Part shown: positions 51,061 to 63,383 of the stretch, in pieces
How the letters are laid out: every line of letters begins with the position of its first letter
Numbering within the stretch: the first letter of the stretch is position 1
Assembly (NCBI GenBank): GCA_011037195.1
Contig: JAAEAF010002318.1
Location: 59,360 to 123,359 of the forward strand
DNA from: Triatoma infestans
Lineage: Eukaryota; Arthropoda; Insecta; Hemiptera; Reduviidae
Length of the DNA stretch: 64,000 nt
Reading direction: 5' to 3'
The notes under the pieces: generated by a model
What the model saw: the letters and a program-made list of their open reading frames with translations, nothing else
The model's database searches: none
Told to the model about the DNA's origin: nothing
Program-made: the position numbers and the translations under genes

Positions 51061-52322
51061 ATCTTTTCTTATTGTCTTCCAGTGCGGATGAATTTGTTAG
51101 TGATGGTAATAATGGCCCTGATTTGGATCTTATGCCAAAAGCAGCCATAATTTCCAAGCTAGATACCTTCTAAATTGTAAATAGGACACATGACCCAAAT
51201 CTCTTATCATCAGCCCGCCTTGGACATAGCAAATATCAACTGATCAACCAAAAAAGGTCCACCACCTTTTCGGTTTCTAATTTTTGTTCTATTGTTACAC
51301 TAAAAATTACTTAATCTAAAGTTAAAGGAGTATCCTGGCTAAACGTCAGCGGTGACGGGCAGGGTTGAGATTGAGGACAAAAGAAAATTGTTTTAAATAC
51401 AGATATAATACATAACAGTTGATGTTTGACCCAATATTATTCGATACAAATTACAATCAGAAAATAAATACATAATTTTTTTAATAAACATAAGGGAATA
51501 TTCCAAATAATGAAATCTTCTTCTTCTTTCTTTCGCTCTCTCTCTCTCTCTCTCTCTCTCTTAAATACTAACAAAATAAGAAAAGAACAAGGCATTTTTT
51601 TCAATATTGAGGTGAACTAAATCGATTTACTATTGTAATAAGAAAAAGAAAAGAAATGAAATATACATGGAAAAATATTGAAATAAAGATAAACTTCTTG
51701 ACGATTAACCAGGTAATATAACTTACTAAATGTTAAATTATTGAATACTTAACTTTGAAAGAGTACTTAGATGGAGAGCTTTTACAGGAAAATAAAAAAT
51801 ATTAATTTTTTCCGTTTCTAAGGTGTCCACGTTGGTCCGGTTGCTTAATTCGTTTTCATTAATTTTATACTAAGTTGTAATTCTAATGTGAATTCAAAAT
51901 CCAAATCGGAATTGTAGACTTCAAAGAAAGTATAACCATCACAAAACGTTCCAGAAACAAGTTTTTTTAGAAAACCTCATATATATATAACATTTGCACC
52001 ATAACTTATATTCTAAATTTTCGAACTGCTGGCCTAAAATCTTTCTATTTTAAAGCAGAATTAAAAGCTTCTTGGACCTCTCTAAAATAATAAATTGTTT
52101 TTCGCAGAACGTATATAATTGTTATAAGTTTTTTTAGCATTTAAGTATAGCTTCAACAAACATCACTAAATGAGTTCTTTTTACAAATTTTATAAAGTTT
52201 TCCTAACTAAATTTTTGTATTTTTTTACATTCAAAAGATAATTGCTTATTATTATTCTTATTACAATTATTATTATTACGTATATATATCTTTAAGGCCG
52301 TTGAAGTATACTACGTCACGAA
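51061..52322. other. No gene; (CT)n microsatellite
   Basis: (CT)13 at 51,536-51,561; otherwise AT-rich noncoding sequence. Confidence 0.45.
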
Positions 52323-53290
52323 CTACAGACTTAATGGTACCTTAATTTCCAATTCCAAAATATTAATTCTTCCATTGCCATTTCCTTCGTTAGTCGCCAT
52401 TTCTTGTCCCGTTCTTTTTCTGCTATAGTGGGCTCGAATGCATCTTGGTCGCAATATTCTGCCTGATATTGCCTGAGGTCCCGAATTCTCCTTTATGGCC
52501 TTCTCTCTTCTTTTCATCCAACTCAACGTATCGGATCATATTTGTTCTCATTTTGGCTCCTAAGTTGTTTTCTTTCGTAAGACTCACTTCCCAAACCTTC
52601 CTCCTCAATGCTTGAAGATAGATAACCTTGCCTAATTGATTGGCTTAATTCCTTCAATTCTTCCGAAGTAAATAATTTCCTTCAATAAGTAATTTACCAT
52701 ATCTCAGCAATGCCCTTTTTTTGTTTTTGTTTTCAATCGCTTTTTTTTTAAATTCCAAGAGTACAGTTCTTATTTGAGTACGTGTAGGTGTTATACGAAG
52801 TCTTCTGAAACTGAATATTCTGAGCCAAGAAGTTTATAACAATTTCGCAGAATTTCTATTTTAGTTCTAAAAGAAATGTTTTTTGATTTCATTTCTGCCC
52901 AATATTCTTATATAATCTATAGCTTTCGGAGTTATCCAAGTGTAATTTGTCTTTAAACAGCGACAGAACAATGTTCTCCAATTGAGCAAAGTTTTCCTTA
53001 CCTTCGCTCGCTACGTTGTAGATAATTATATTTTTTTTCGCCAGTCTTCACCTACCAACACCAGATACAACATTAGTTTCAGCAGTAGTTGTCTCTAAAA
53101 ATACAATTGTTTTTTCCAAGTCAGCCACTTTATTTTTCACGATTTCAGTACTTTCTTTTAATTCGGAAATCATTTTTGCATTAGTCTCAGCCAATGATTT
53201 TTTAAACTCATCCAACTTAAGTTACATACTTTTGAATTTGTCTAATATTTCTGCTAAAGCTCCTTCATACTTATTTCGGCCATTTAAAGG
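52323..53290 (-). pseudogene. LINE ORF1 (coiled coil, RRM-like), degenerate
   Basis: From about 53,285 on the minus strand: NKYEGALAEILDKFKSM, a stop, KLDEFKKSLAETNAKMISEL, KNKVADLEKTIVFLETTT (coiled coil), then NIIIYNVASEGKENFAQLEN and IVLSLFKDKLHLDN (RRM start). Near 52,740 an ENKNKKRALLRYGKLLIEGN block matches the C-terminal domain of L1-type ORF1 proteins. The end (52,608-52,423) is basic. Many stops. Confidence 0.6.
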
Positions 53291-54429
53291 CAAAATAGAA
53301 ATATAAATTAAATAATTATTGTAAAATTTTTAGAAGAAATAAGTTAACTTAAAAGTTCAATCAGCAGGCTCTTGTTGATATGATAAGAAAAAGTAGTGAG
53401 TACAAAACTTGACTTTGATAACTGCCCCACTATGCGTTCACTCCACCTAATTCGAATGTCTATACACTTGTAAGATATTCTTTAAGAAAAATTAAATTAA
53501 AAATTTCTTAAATTTGCCACTTTAACTTAATTAAAAAAAAGTAGAAAATATAATCTAAACTTCAAAAAAAAAACTTTTCTTTAAATACTGCACAAAAACA
53601 AGAACATTCTTGCACCCAAAACCACAGTATTTTATGAAAAATTAGAGAGCGATAAGATTCACATTTAACGCTCAGAATAAAAGAAGAAAATTAAGTAAAA
53701 AATATAATTAGTAGGGGAAAAATATTAGAAAAGCATTCTTTCTTAAAGAAAATTGGCTCCATCCCATCAGTTTTCACAGGTAGTGGCGAACCAGGTTTAG
53801 TTGAAAGTAAAAAGAAATAAAACTAACACATAGAATGCTGGGTTCGAATAAGGAAATGAGGTGCGGATGTGCCGCCATCTTAGTAGTAAGGGAATAGAGG
53901 AAAATAATTATATAAGAAATAAATACGTAGATATTAAACGCCACCAGTCCTATAATATTCATATAACATTCAAGATCATTTTGCCAATGAACGAATATTG
54001 GAAGCTTAATGAAAGTTCGTAACAATTCTTTTTACAATAATTCGTTTATACTTAAACAAAAGTAAACTGTATTTTCTAAATTTTATCACAAATTCTTCCA
54101 TATATAATCCGAAACAAAAAAAAAATTGAATGCAAATTAAGAAAATTTATAATATATAAGAACTGAAAGTAAATACTTATGGGAAAAAAAAAGGGAAAAT
54201 ACGTAATTTTTTCCACAATACAATAAATTTATGGTAACTAACGAATACCCTATATAAAACGGTATGATATCATCCAGGTAAATGAGTAGTGCGAGGTAGC
54301 CTCTACTCATTTCCAGTCTTAAATTTGTCTATAAAACGCTGGAACGTCGCGTAATCCTAACAGCATTCTGTTGACGATTAATGACGGCATTCTATCGATC
54401 TCTACGATTGTAATCGAATGGGGTAATGC
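53291..54429. other. No gene recognised
   Basis: AT-rich noncoding sequence; an 83-codon hydrophobic minus-strand frame at 53,774-54,025 has no recognisable domain. Confidence 0.4.
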
Positions 54430-55340
54430 AGCAGATATTATTCTTGTCTTCTTCCCTCACATGGATTTGCCAATACATTGTTCATGAGACTCATAAACTG
54501 GGTTCCTTTAGCGGAGTCTAGCATACCATCGATCCTGGTGAGTGGGTAGTGTTTGGCTTTCGTGACGACATTGAACTGCCGGTAGTCTATGCAGAATCGA
54601 TGGGTGCTATCCATCTTGGAGACCAATACAACAACGGGTGAGGCCCTTGCTTTCGGGTGCTTCAATAATTCCTCGGCTTATCATGTGGTTGATTTCACGT
54701 TCTTGGTGAGAGATGCTCCTCTCTCTATTCCATGTTCATCGTAAGGTGGGGTTTCTGGGGTTCGTGAAACTATTCCTTTGCAGTAATTCGTCAGCTTCTT
54801 CCCGCTTGATATTAAGATGCGTTCCCTCTTCCTTCCTAAAGGTAACGTCTATGAAAAATAGTAACAGACTATTTAGTGTGGTCGTTGGGACTCTTGCAGG
54901 GCATAGTGTAGTGCTCCGGTTGTCCGTGTTTGCCCGCATGGCTGTAGGTTCCATTTTTCACAGGTGATGGTGGCACTGCGCTCACTGGTGATGGTGATCT
55001 GTATCCTTCCTAGATCTCCATCTTTGTGGTGACCTTTACTGATGATTTTACTGGTGTAGCGGGCTGATCGGTGTTTGAACTGGATCCACAGCTGCTGATC
55101 GATCCTTTCTACATCCAAAGCTAGAGGAAACTTTTCAGTAAACTGATGTGCTTTCTGGTTGCCATGAATCTGCCATTGCTTTTGGGCGAAATCCAGCCCT
55201 AAGGCGATTCAAACAGGTCACGAGATGATTCACTTTCTCTTGATGTTCCTTGTTGCATTCCGTATCCGTCACCAACACTAAAATCAGGTACGGGTGATTT
55301 TGGAGATTTTTTTGTTTTTCCACCTGAAGCAGTTACAGAA
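54430..55340 (-). pseudogene. Ty3/Gypsy pol fragment (RT start)
   Basis: 54,665-54,438 encodes HPKARASPVVVLVSKMDSTH, FCIDYRQFNVVTKAKHYPLT and RIDGMLDSAKGTQF, the first RT motifs of Gypsy elements (SPVVLV.KKDG..R.C.DYR.LN..T....YPLPRID..LD). Upstream segments to 55,323 are the decayed protease-to-RT region; they hold no clear D-S/T-G. The RT is cut at about 54,450. Confidence 0.75.
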
Positions 55341-56022
55341 TGGCTACGTCGTTTATCAACTATTGGAAAAGTACGTGGATAAATAGAAATATTTAATGCA
55401 TGTTCTAAAGAGAATTTACTCGGTAAACCTACCGCTCCAATAGCACTTTGCCAGCTGTTGGGAATATCACGTAAAATTTGTTAATCGTATACAAATCTGC
55501 TTTCTTAACCCATTAAGTCCCAAATTAATTTTGAAAAATTTTTTTTTTATCAATTTCAGTTTTTTGGTTTTCTAGGGTCTATTGATATGTATGAAATGAA
55601 TTTTTTATTAATATGTTAAGTCATTTTTAAGATAATGACTGTCATATATATATATATATATAGGACGCTGGGTTAATAAGACAACAATTTCGTTTGATAT
55701 GAAATACAATTTATTTCCTTTTTTAAATAAAAAATAGGATAACATACTATATATACCTATAATAATCAACTTTGCAAACTGTTATACATAATGTTTATCG
55801 TAAACTAATATAATATAGCTAATATACTAGACTTTTTTTTTGTGAAAGTTGAAAAAACAATCTCTACGTAATGTTACTGCACATTTTGTACAAAATGTTA
55901 GAGGCTTGCTTTTACAACTTTCAAATTGACATCTTCTTTATTTTTCTCTTTTTGCCAAAATGTGATTTTTATTATCAAACCTAACTGTAAGAGGCACAGC
56001 ACTTTTCGAAGTAGAAGGATAT

Positions 56023-56825
56023 TGTCTGCGCGGCAGACACCAAGGCGAGTTGGCGAAGGTTAAGGCGAAAGTCAGAAGCGGCGAATTGAAGCTGCAAGAG
56101 AAATGATTAACAAAAAGGCGAGACTTACTCTCTTGAAGATGGTGAATGATGACGTCCAGACGAAGAAATGCTAGGCGGAAAGGGGGACAGGAAGCGGTGA
56201 CGTTGGATGTATGTAGATGTGCTGTGTGCGTGTGTGTGTGGAAGGAGGGAACTCAGGCGCGGGTATAAGGAGTAGAAGGCTTTGTAGAGCTAATGACGCT
56301 GAGGTCGGCGTCGCTGACGGCGGTGAGTTCTGACGTCGAAGGTGAAGGATGAGACTCCTGAAGGCGACCGTAAATAATCAATTCGAAGGCGAAAGGCGCG
56401 AATTGAACAAACAGATGCACAGGCGAGCTATACAGGCAAACAGAAATACAAACAGTAACGTTTTGAGCATCAGAAGAAGTGGAACACCCTAACTAGACGA
56501 GCGCACACGAAGAAGTGAGGAGACAGGAAGGAAAAAGGGGGGCTGACCGACGTAGGACGTAGAGGGGGAAACTGAATGGCCAGATGGCGAAATAGGAAAA
56601 GGGATGGGAGAGAAGCGGTGCAGAGGGTTGGGGAAGCAATAAATGGTTCTAAGAATGCATTAGCGGCGGAAATTATTTCAAAGGCAATCGGGTTAGCGCG
56701 TATGCACGCACGGGCGGGAGTAGGCGCGTGAGAGAGGTAGGCGTGGGAAAGATGCGGGCGATGGAATACCAATTTTTAAAATAGCGAGGCAAAGTTAATC
56801 CCTCAAAGAGGGCCGCGACCTAACA
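56023..56825 (-). mobile_element. Solo LTR (BEL/Pao-like) with 5-bp TSD GATAT
   Basis: GATAT at 56,018-56,022 and 56,826-56,830. On the minus strand the LTR runs TGTTAGGTCGCGG ... GCGCAGACA, i.e. TG..CA ends. It is GC-rich, unlike the host element. The start matches the LTR at 9372. No internal coding region. Confidence 0.85.
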
Positions 56826-56830
56826 GATAT

Positions 56831-58470
56831 GATAGAGGACTTCCTCTTTGAATTTGTGCTCCATGGCCCAGTTTCAAATAAGTCACTGCTATAGCCCTTC
56901 GAAAATCTCTAATAGATAAAGCGGTCTTATTTATTGATTTGTGGCATACAAATGAATTTACCACAGCCATATCAATTGCGCTATCAGACACCAATACCAT
57001 TTTTTACCTCTTATGGATATGTGGTGCTTTTCCAACAACCAGTCATGGAGGTCAATTCTTCCCATATATTTATTGTAATTGTAAATTATCTGTGGCTGGG
57101 TTATTGGCACTTTTTCTTTATCTCCCTCTTCCAACGAGAAACACTTTTGGTTGGATTGATGAAATCATAATTGGATGCTACAGTGACGCAGCTGTTGTCA
57201 TTCCAGCGAGTGACCACTATTTCGTTAGTTTTATCAAATCTAAAGTCAAACGATCCACGATCTGTTTTTTTCATTTCTTGCACTGTTGAAATGGGACATT
57301 TCTGTGTTCTATTTTCCCGTATAGTTCCCGTAGCTCTAAAATGTTTATCTTTCAATGATACAAGCAGTGAGTAACTGTTGAAAAAATTGTCAAAAAAAAT
57401 TATATGACTCGTTGGATCACTGACTGTAGACAACATATTTTCTACTACCTTTGATCCTAATGGTTTTTTGCTAGTAGTATCACCTTGGTCTCGCCCACAA
57501 TACAGTGCAAAATTGTAGCAAAACCCATTGTCTCCGCATAAGGCCCATAATTATCCAAATCTAATAGGTTTGGAGCGAATAAATTGTTTTAAAGAATGGT
57601 GACCATAGTACCTTACTATCATTTCATCAACCTACAGATATTTATGAAAAATTCCCCACTGCTGAAAATTTTTATTTATGTTATCAAAAAAAAGGTTTAA
57701 CTTTGAAAGATTTGCCATTTTTTGACTCAGCCGCCTTCGAATTGTCCTGGAAATGCAGAACAGACTTTATCATTTGATAGGAATTTCTGCTAAAGGCATT
57801 TTTTACGATAGCTTGGCCTAAATGTTCATCACTCCAATAATCTTTTTCGCTTGGCAATTTGTGGTAGCCAGAAAAAATCAAAAAAACCTATCAATATTTT
57901 TATTTCGTCCACTGATAAGGTAAAATCATGCTTATTTTTTTGATGTTTTGCATAACGCAAAGTTTCTTCCTGTATAAGGTAATATACATCCCTAGTAAAG
58001 AACTTTTCAAAAATTTCAACTGGACTAGCATTTTCCAAGCCGTTTTTCAATTTTTTAAAATTTTCTATCCATGACTCATTAGATGTATCCGTCCATTGAT
58101 AAGTAGGATCGATTTTGCACCAATCAGGGTTTTGCTTCTTTGGAAGCTGGATTTCTTCCTGTTCCTCATTTTCCTCTTGAGGGTCAACTAAATATAAATT
58201 GAATAACATACATTTTTTAGAATAACAAAATAGAAATTGGTAATAAAAAAATATGAATTTTTCAAACTTATGTATAAATATCTTACCATCAAAAGCAATT
58301 ACTTCAACTTCGCCAGGGACATCATTTACTTCCATAGAATCATCGTCCATTTCATCTTCATCAGTTAACTCATCAACTTCAGGCGGTAATGCAGCTATTG
58401 CAGCTCCAATTTCTTCAGAAATAAGTATTTAACTGCTTCATCAACAGTTTTAAAAGTTTTTCCACTCATT
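56831..58470 (-). pseudogene. piggyBac-like transposase with one small intron
   Basis: ATG near 58,468 (MSGKTFKTVDEAVKYLF). An acidic leader (58,400-58,300) reaches a 99-bp intron, 58,286-58,188 (GTAAGA...TTTAG). Then come NPDWCKIDPTYQWTDTSNES, LSVDEIKILIGF, KNAFSRNSYQMIKSVLHFQD and, near 57,650-57,550, an EMIVRYYG-like block. 57,436-57,101 has SHIIFFDNFFNSYSLLVSLK (second Asp), FRATGTIRENRTQKCPI and VTRWNDNSCVTVAS. 57,000-56,831 is the VVNSFVCHKSINKTA segment with the third acidic region upstream. Several frameshifts; the Cys-rich tail is lost or displaced by the LTR insertion. Confidence 0.82.
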
Positions 58471-59195
58471 TTCTATAGAATAATAAAAACTAGAATAAAG
58501 ACTACATATTATCCCAGCGTCCTATTTTTAGAACACCATAATTTGTTTATGATTGTATCATAGTAATTGCATAAAAATATCACTAATAAGTTATTTATCT
58601 ATTTGACCATAATCTAATCAATAAATAAAACCAACAATAATTATTAACTTACCTTATTTTTTAAAATAGAAATAAAAATGACAAACGGTGTGCAATACTC
58701 ACAAAACTAACTTCACTTTTGAATAAACAAACAAAAAACCATATTTCACTAAGATCATCGATAGAGCTTTATCAGTCACCGAAAATGCGCCCTTTAAAAC
58801 AGTGTGACCAATATTAAATTTCCCCGAACATATTTTTCCCTGTAAACAAGTAAAGTCACTGTCCTAAAAGTATGACGTTGGGACCTAATGGGTTAATGTC
58901 ATCTAACCCATTTGAACCCAACTTTTTTAAAATTAGTTTTAATCTTTTTTTTTTATATATAATTCTTTTATTTATAACTGATATAATAATAAAATGTATT
59001 TTTTTTTTTCTTAGTTTACTGATTTCCATAAGAGCTACGAACTGCCCCAAAAATGGGGCAGGGGGCGAAAGGGTAGTGTTTTGTAAAGTCGCTTATTTAG
59101 ATAATAATTGTTAAAATGGCAAAAATTCATATTATTTCATATAATATAACAAAAATAAAATTGATTTTATACAATTAGACACACAGTTAATCTAT

Positions 59196-61042
59196 TTAGA
59201 ATGAAATAGTTCGCATGGACAATTTGCATGGACACCAACATCGCACTTTTTGGTTGTATTTTTTTTTACACAAGGCACATCTAATTTGTGTTTGTGAGGA
59301 AATAATTAAATGTCCTCTCCCATCAAGCCTAATTTCTTCAGGAACCCTCCTAGTTAGTTTTGTGACCAGTCTTGGGTGACCTAACGCAGGAGATTCTGAG
59401 CTTTCCAACAAATATACTTTCACAATACTTCTTGTGAACTGAAGTAAATCTAGATTTTCTCGGCTTTCGGTCATACTTTGCCTATATGAAAGCCAAGCAT
59501 TATTTACACTAGCATTGATGAGAAAATATATCAACTGCCAGTACCATTTTTTAGAACGTATGTGGATACGTAAATTGCCAATATTTCGTCCAATCTATCA
59601 ACACCACCCATGCATAAATTGTATTCCTTAATCAAACTGGGCTGGTCAATTTTTATCTTCTTTTTCTCTTTCCCCCACCATCTTCCTACCATTTCAACTG
59701 GATGTACACCAGTTTTAGTTGAAGCTACTGTTAAAATATTGTTATCGTATAGCGCACTTAAGTAATATTGGTATTTACATCAGTCTCCTGATCACATGTT
59801 CCTCTAGCTTGTCTTTTCATAATTCCTGGCTCTGTTGGTGGAGCTTTCTCTGTACGATTTTGTCTAATCGTACCTGTAGCTTTGTGGCCAAGCTTCTGAA
59901 GTTCTGACAGAAGTTTCACTGAAGTGAAATAATTATGAAAAACAGATTGAACTTTCCAGGGAGTTCTGAAATAAGATCCAGGACAACTGAACCCCCCACT
60001 CCTAAATGCTGGTGTGTGTTGCCCGTAGAAGCTCCTTGGTAAGGTTCACCTTGTATTATATAGCCAAGCCTGGAGCAGACACAGCACACTTTGAAACCGA
60101 AACGTATTGGTTTGTCGTGTCTATGCTGTTTGGTGCTATATTTTCCATAATATGGAACCATAGCTTCATCAACTGAAAGATTTTCTTAATCGTTGAAGCA
60201 TTGCAACCATTTATCATTGAGATTGCTGTCCATATTGGCCTGATTTTTGCAAATTTGTCCCATAGTTGCAGTGAAGTATTGTCACATACATGTAAAAACC
60301 TCATCAACTCGTCAAATCTATTTCTAGACATAGCTGAAGCCACTCGCTGGATATGTGTATCAATGAACTGCTCCCAGTACATCCTTCTCCTGTTCGTTTG
60401 CATATATCCACTCAGTAACAAAATTGCAATCAACTTTTTTATCTCAGTTTCTGAAGTGGTAAATGTTAAGATTGTCTTTCTGATGTGCGTATTCATTTGT
60501 GTAGTTGACAATCATGTCACTTACACCACTAGCAAAAAACAGTTCAAAAACTTTGTTGGTGACATATTACAATTAATTTTTTTCACTTCATGATGATAGG
60601 GATTTGATGTCTTTTTTTCACCCATTTCCTTATTTTAAGTACCCCTCTGGAACACCTGCAGAAGTAGAAGTTATAGCATCGTCGCTTTCTGTCTCACCAA
60701 TATTTCCGCAACAATTTCTCCACCCACAAATTTCTCAACAGTTGCTTCAACACTCCCCCGAAGTTGATTAACTGATAAATGATCAGTGTTGACATCAGGT
60801 AGGTCTTTGTCAGCACTGACTTCATCAGATAATAAGGGGATATCCGGACCCTCTAAATATATCGCCACTCTAAAAGCCTCATTGCTCATTTGAATAAAAG
60901 AAACAGCTTCCTCTACCGTGTAACTATCAGCAAAAAACGAAAAAACAATTACAAAAAAAATTAAAAACCCTGTACCCATTGGTTCTGGTATGTATTTGGG
61001 TGTGTTGTGATGTTGGTTTGCAGTGGCTTGAGCGGAGGGCAA
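59196..61042 (-). pseudogene. piggyBac-like transposase (PGBD type)
   Basis: Acidic N-terminus (60,950-60,700). 60,640-60,200 has an MIVNYTNEYAHQK block, KKLIAILLLSGYMQTNRRRM and SRNRFDELMRFLHVCDN. The first Asp lies near 60,170 (ahead of MVPYYGKYSTKQHRHDKPIR), then FGFKVCCVCSRLGYI. The second-Asp region (59,930-59,800) has KLLSELQKLGHKATGTIRQN, and the third has MGGVDRLDE at about 59,620. The 59,534-59,196 tail has INASVNNAWLSYRQ and the C-terminal finger RCALCKKKYNQKVRCWCPC. About five frame changes. Otherwise full length for a roughly 560-residue transposase. Confidence 0.82.
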
Positions 61043-61904
61043 CCTTGTTCTGGTAGTTGGTGGCTTCCGATACTGGTTTTGGCTTGTATGTATATATGTT
61101 TAAGAGAGTGAAGTATTAGAAATAATCAAGAGCTCACACTGTTTTTAAAATAGATATATTCTCTAAGTCAAATTAAGTTACTTTAAAGTATCACAATAAT
61201 ATGCTTATAATTTTACTGAGATTAGTTGGAATAAACTCTTACGTTATAACTTTAGTTATGTTATAACTAAAACTGGCACAGCCCTGGTGTGTTCTCCTTG
61301 GTGTCTACAACAAACTGTCTTGAAGGAATGCCCTCTCTAGCGGGGGATTTTCTTTTACAAAAGAATTGACCTAACGGGTTCTTGTGCCTTTGTTTCTTTA
61401 ATTGCAATGACCTTATATTTCAGTACCTGACTCTTTTCACTGTTTTAAGATACATTTAAAATATTAACAAAATTCTATTTTTGATACTATGAAATATTCT
61501 AAACTATTTTTCAGAACTATTATTTTCTTTAATTTCTTTCTTCCTCTACAGTTCCCACCGCCCCAAAAATGGGGCAGCACAAACAAATTTGTGTAATTAA
61601 AACCAAGGCCACAATTTTCAGAAACTACTACATCATTTCATAACTAACATTATTAATTAAAATTAAAGTATAAAATATTTTTAAAAAGTTTGAAAAAAAA
61701 AATTAAAAATCCACCTACCTTTTCTGAAAGCTCATGTTTGATTTTTTGTTGATTTTAACTGTTACTAGAAGTTTTCTTTAGTTGGACTTTTACCTAAGGT
61801 TTATAAAGCAAATAATAGAAAAAATTACATTCAGGGGTAAAAATCCTGATGGTAGGGGCAAAAAAACTATCTGGCCCTTTTTTGGGGCAGCGGGCACAAA
61901 TGGG
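61043..61904. other. 5' noncoding region of the CTAA-flanked piggyBac
   Basis: No coding frame. Contains the GCCCCAAAAATGGGGC palindrome at about 61,559 and the right terminal repeat. Confidence 0.55.
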
Positions 61905-61910
61905 CTAAAC

Positions 61911-63012
61911 TACGAGGGCCATTCGTAAAGTAAGGTTCCCATGATTTTTAAAAATAGAAAACATGATTTATTTCCTTAGCATTATACATCATTTTAAAGC
62001 TTAAAACTTACGCTATTTTTCTACATAATCGCCCTTTCTGTCCAGGCACTTTTGCAGACGATGTTCCAGCTTTTGTATACCAATGTCATAAAATTTTGCC
62101 GCCAATCCTTTGAGGAATCGAATAACCCCTTCTTTGACTTCTTCATCGGTAGTGAAGCGTAAGCCACCCAAGTGTTCCTTTAATTTTGGGAACAGGTGGT
62201 AATCACTTGGGGCTAGGTCCGGACTGTAGGGGGGTGGGGCATAACTGTCCAGCCAAAATCTCTCAACAGTTCCTGAGTTTGAGAGAGGCATGAGGTCGAG
62301 CGTTGTCGTGAAGAAGCCTCACACCAGTGGACAATCTTCCTCTACGGCGGTTCTGAATTGCACGTCTCAGTTTTTTTAGTGTGTCGCAATACCTATCAGA
62401 GTGAATCGTCGTTCCACGAGGCATAAAATCGATCAACAGTAGGCCTTTCCTGTCCCAAAAGACGACGGTTGCCATGACTTTCCCTGCAGACTGCGTTCGT
62501 TTGAACTTCTTTGGCTTCGGCGAAGTTGAGTGGTGCCATTCACGTGATTGCTGCTTGGTTTCGGGAGTAAAGTGAAATGCCCATGTTTCGTCGCCTGTAA
62601 CAATGGAATCCAAGAATTCTTCCTTGTTCTCTTCATATTGTTGAAGAAATTGTTGGGCACACTCGACACGTTTCTGCTTATGGTTTTCTGTCAGCATTCG
62701 CGGCACCCACCGCGCACACACCTTACGATAGCCTAATTTTTCGGTTAAAATCTTGTGTACTGTGATGTTCGAAATGTCAGGAATATGAAGAGCAAGTTCG
62801 TTAATTGTGATCCTTCGATCTTCAAGCAGTATGCTCTGGACCTTTTGAACAATTTCATCTGAAACTGATGGCCTTCCGCTCCGGTCTTCATCGTGAATTT
62901 CTATGCGACCTTCACTAAATTCTCTACACCATTTGCGCACATGTTGAACTGATATGCACTTTTTACCATACACTTCGATCAACTGACGATGAATTTCAGT
63001 AGGAATGGACGA
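61911..63012 (-). mobile_element. mariner element, 5' truncated
   Basis: The left end is TA (61,911-61,912) followed by CGAGGGCCATTCGTAAAGTA, a mariner-type terminal repeat. The transposase runs to about 63,010 on the minus strand, where similarity stops inside the N-terminal HTH. The right terminal repeat is missing. It abuts the CTAA-flanked piggyBac. Confidence 0.85.
62013..63010 (-). pseudogene. mariner transposase (DD34D), N-terminus missing, frameshifted
   Basis: Starts within the first HTH (EIHRQLIEVYGKKCISVQHV, RKWCREFSEGRIEIHDEDRS, GRPSVS linker). Then VTGDETWAFHFTPETKQQS (first Asp), a WHHSTSPKPKKFK linker (variant of WVPHEL), VMATVVFWDRKGLLLIDFMP and VRLLHDNARPHAS (second Asp). 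A frame change near 62,280 leads to PYSPDLAPSDYHLFPKLKEH (third Asp, 34 residues on). About 330 of the usual 340-350 residues remain. The pattern suggests a mauritiana/irritans-type copy inactivated by one frameshift and a 5' loss. Confidence 0.88.
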
Positions 63013-63020
63013 TGTTAGGA

Positions 63021-63383
63021 TTAGGAATGGTTTTTGAACTGCGAATACATCACAATAGGTAGCATTTCAAATTTTATTTTGGGCACTAGTTCTGGTTTAG
63101 AGGCTTTGTTATTGTCTTCGAGAACAGTTGAGAACTGTTCTGAATTATCTTCTTCATCAAATAAAACTTGGAATTTATTGGAAGTGGCTTTTCCGTATTT
63201 TACCCGTGCCCTAGAACTAATTGTAGCTTTTCTCTTTTTAACATTGTTAATCATTTCTACTAAGTCTTTATCTTCAGTAGGCCAATTTGAAAAATTTGAA
63301 GCACAATCCGTATCTTCTTTCAGGCGAACACCAGAAAAATAAATTAAACAGAAGTAGTAAAAATCGCAAACTGGAGTTGACAC
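63021..63383 (-). CDS. Unrecognised 120-codon reading frame
   Basis: Contains DTDCASNFSNWPTEDKDLVE, VKKRKATISSRARVKYGKAT and FQVLFDEEDNSEQF, a charged, low-hydrophobicity sequence after a hydrophobic start (MSTPVCDFYYFCLIYFSGV). A splice acceptor-like TTTTTCTGGTG/AG on the minus strand near 63,335 makes it possible that the real exon starts at about VRLKED. It could be an exon of a host or transposon-associated DNA-binding protein. I do not recognise the family. Confidence 0.3.
   Translation of the reverse strand: MSTPVCDFYYFCLIYFSGVRLKEDTDCASNFSNWPTEDKDLVEMINNVKKRKATISSRARVKYGKATSNKFQVLFDEEDNSEQFSTVLEDNNKASKPELVPKIKFEMLPIVMYSQFKNHS

Larger units (their letters stand above)
55505..58896 (-). 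mobile_element. piggyBac-like transposon, TTAA-flanked, with LTR insert
   Basis: TTAA at 55,505-55,508 and 58,893-58,896. Terminal repeats CCCATTAAGTCCCAA (55,509) and, reversed, CCCATTAGGTCCCAA (58,892) match 14 of 15. It encodes a PGBD-type transposase on the minus strand and contains an 803-bp LTR insertion (56,023-56,825). Confidence 0.9.
58903..61908 (-). mobile_element. piggyBac-like transposon flanked by CTAA
   Basis: Terminal repeats CCCATTTGAACCC (58,907) and, reversed, CCCATTTGTGCCC (61,904) are immediately flanked by CTAA on both sides (58,903-58,906 and 61,905-61,908). Subterminal palindromes GCCCCAAAAATGGGGC recur at about 59,043 and 61,559 and a related GGGGCAG at 61,885. It starts only 6 bp from the preceding element's TTAA. 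It encodes a near-complete transposase. Confidence 0.82.
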
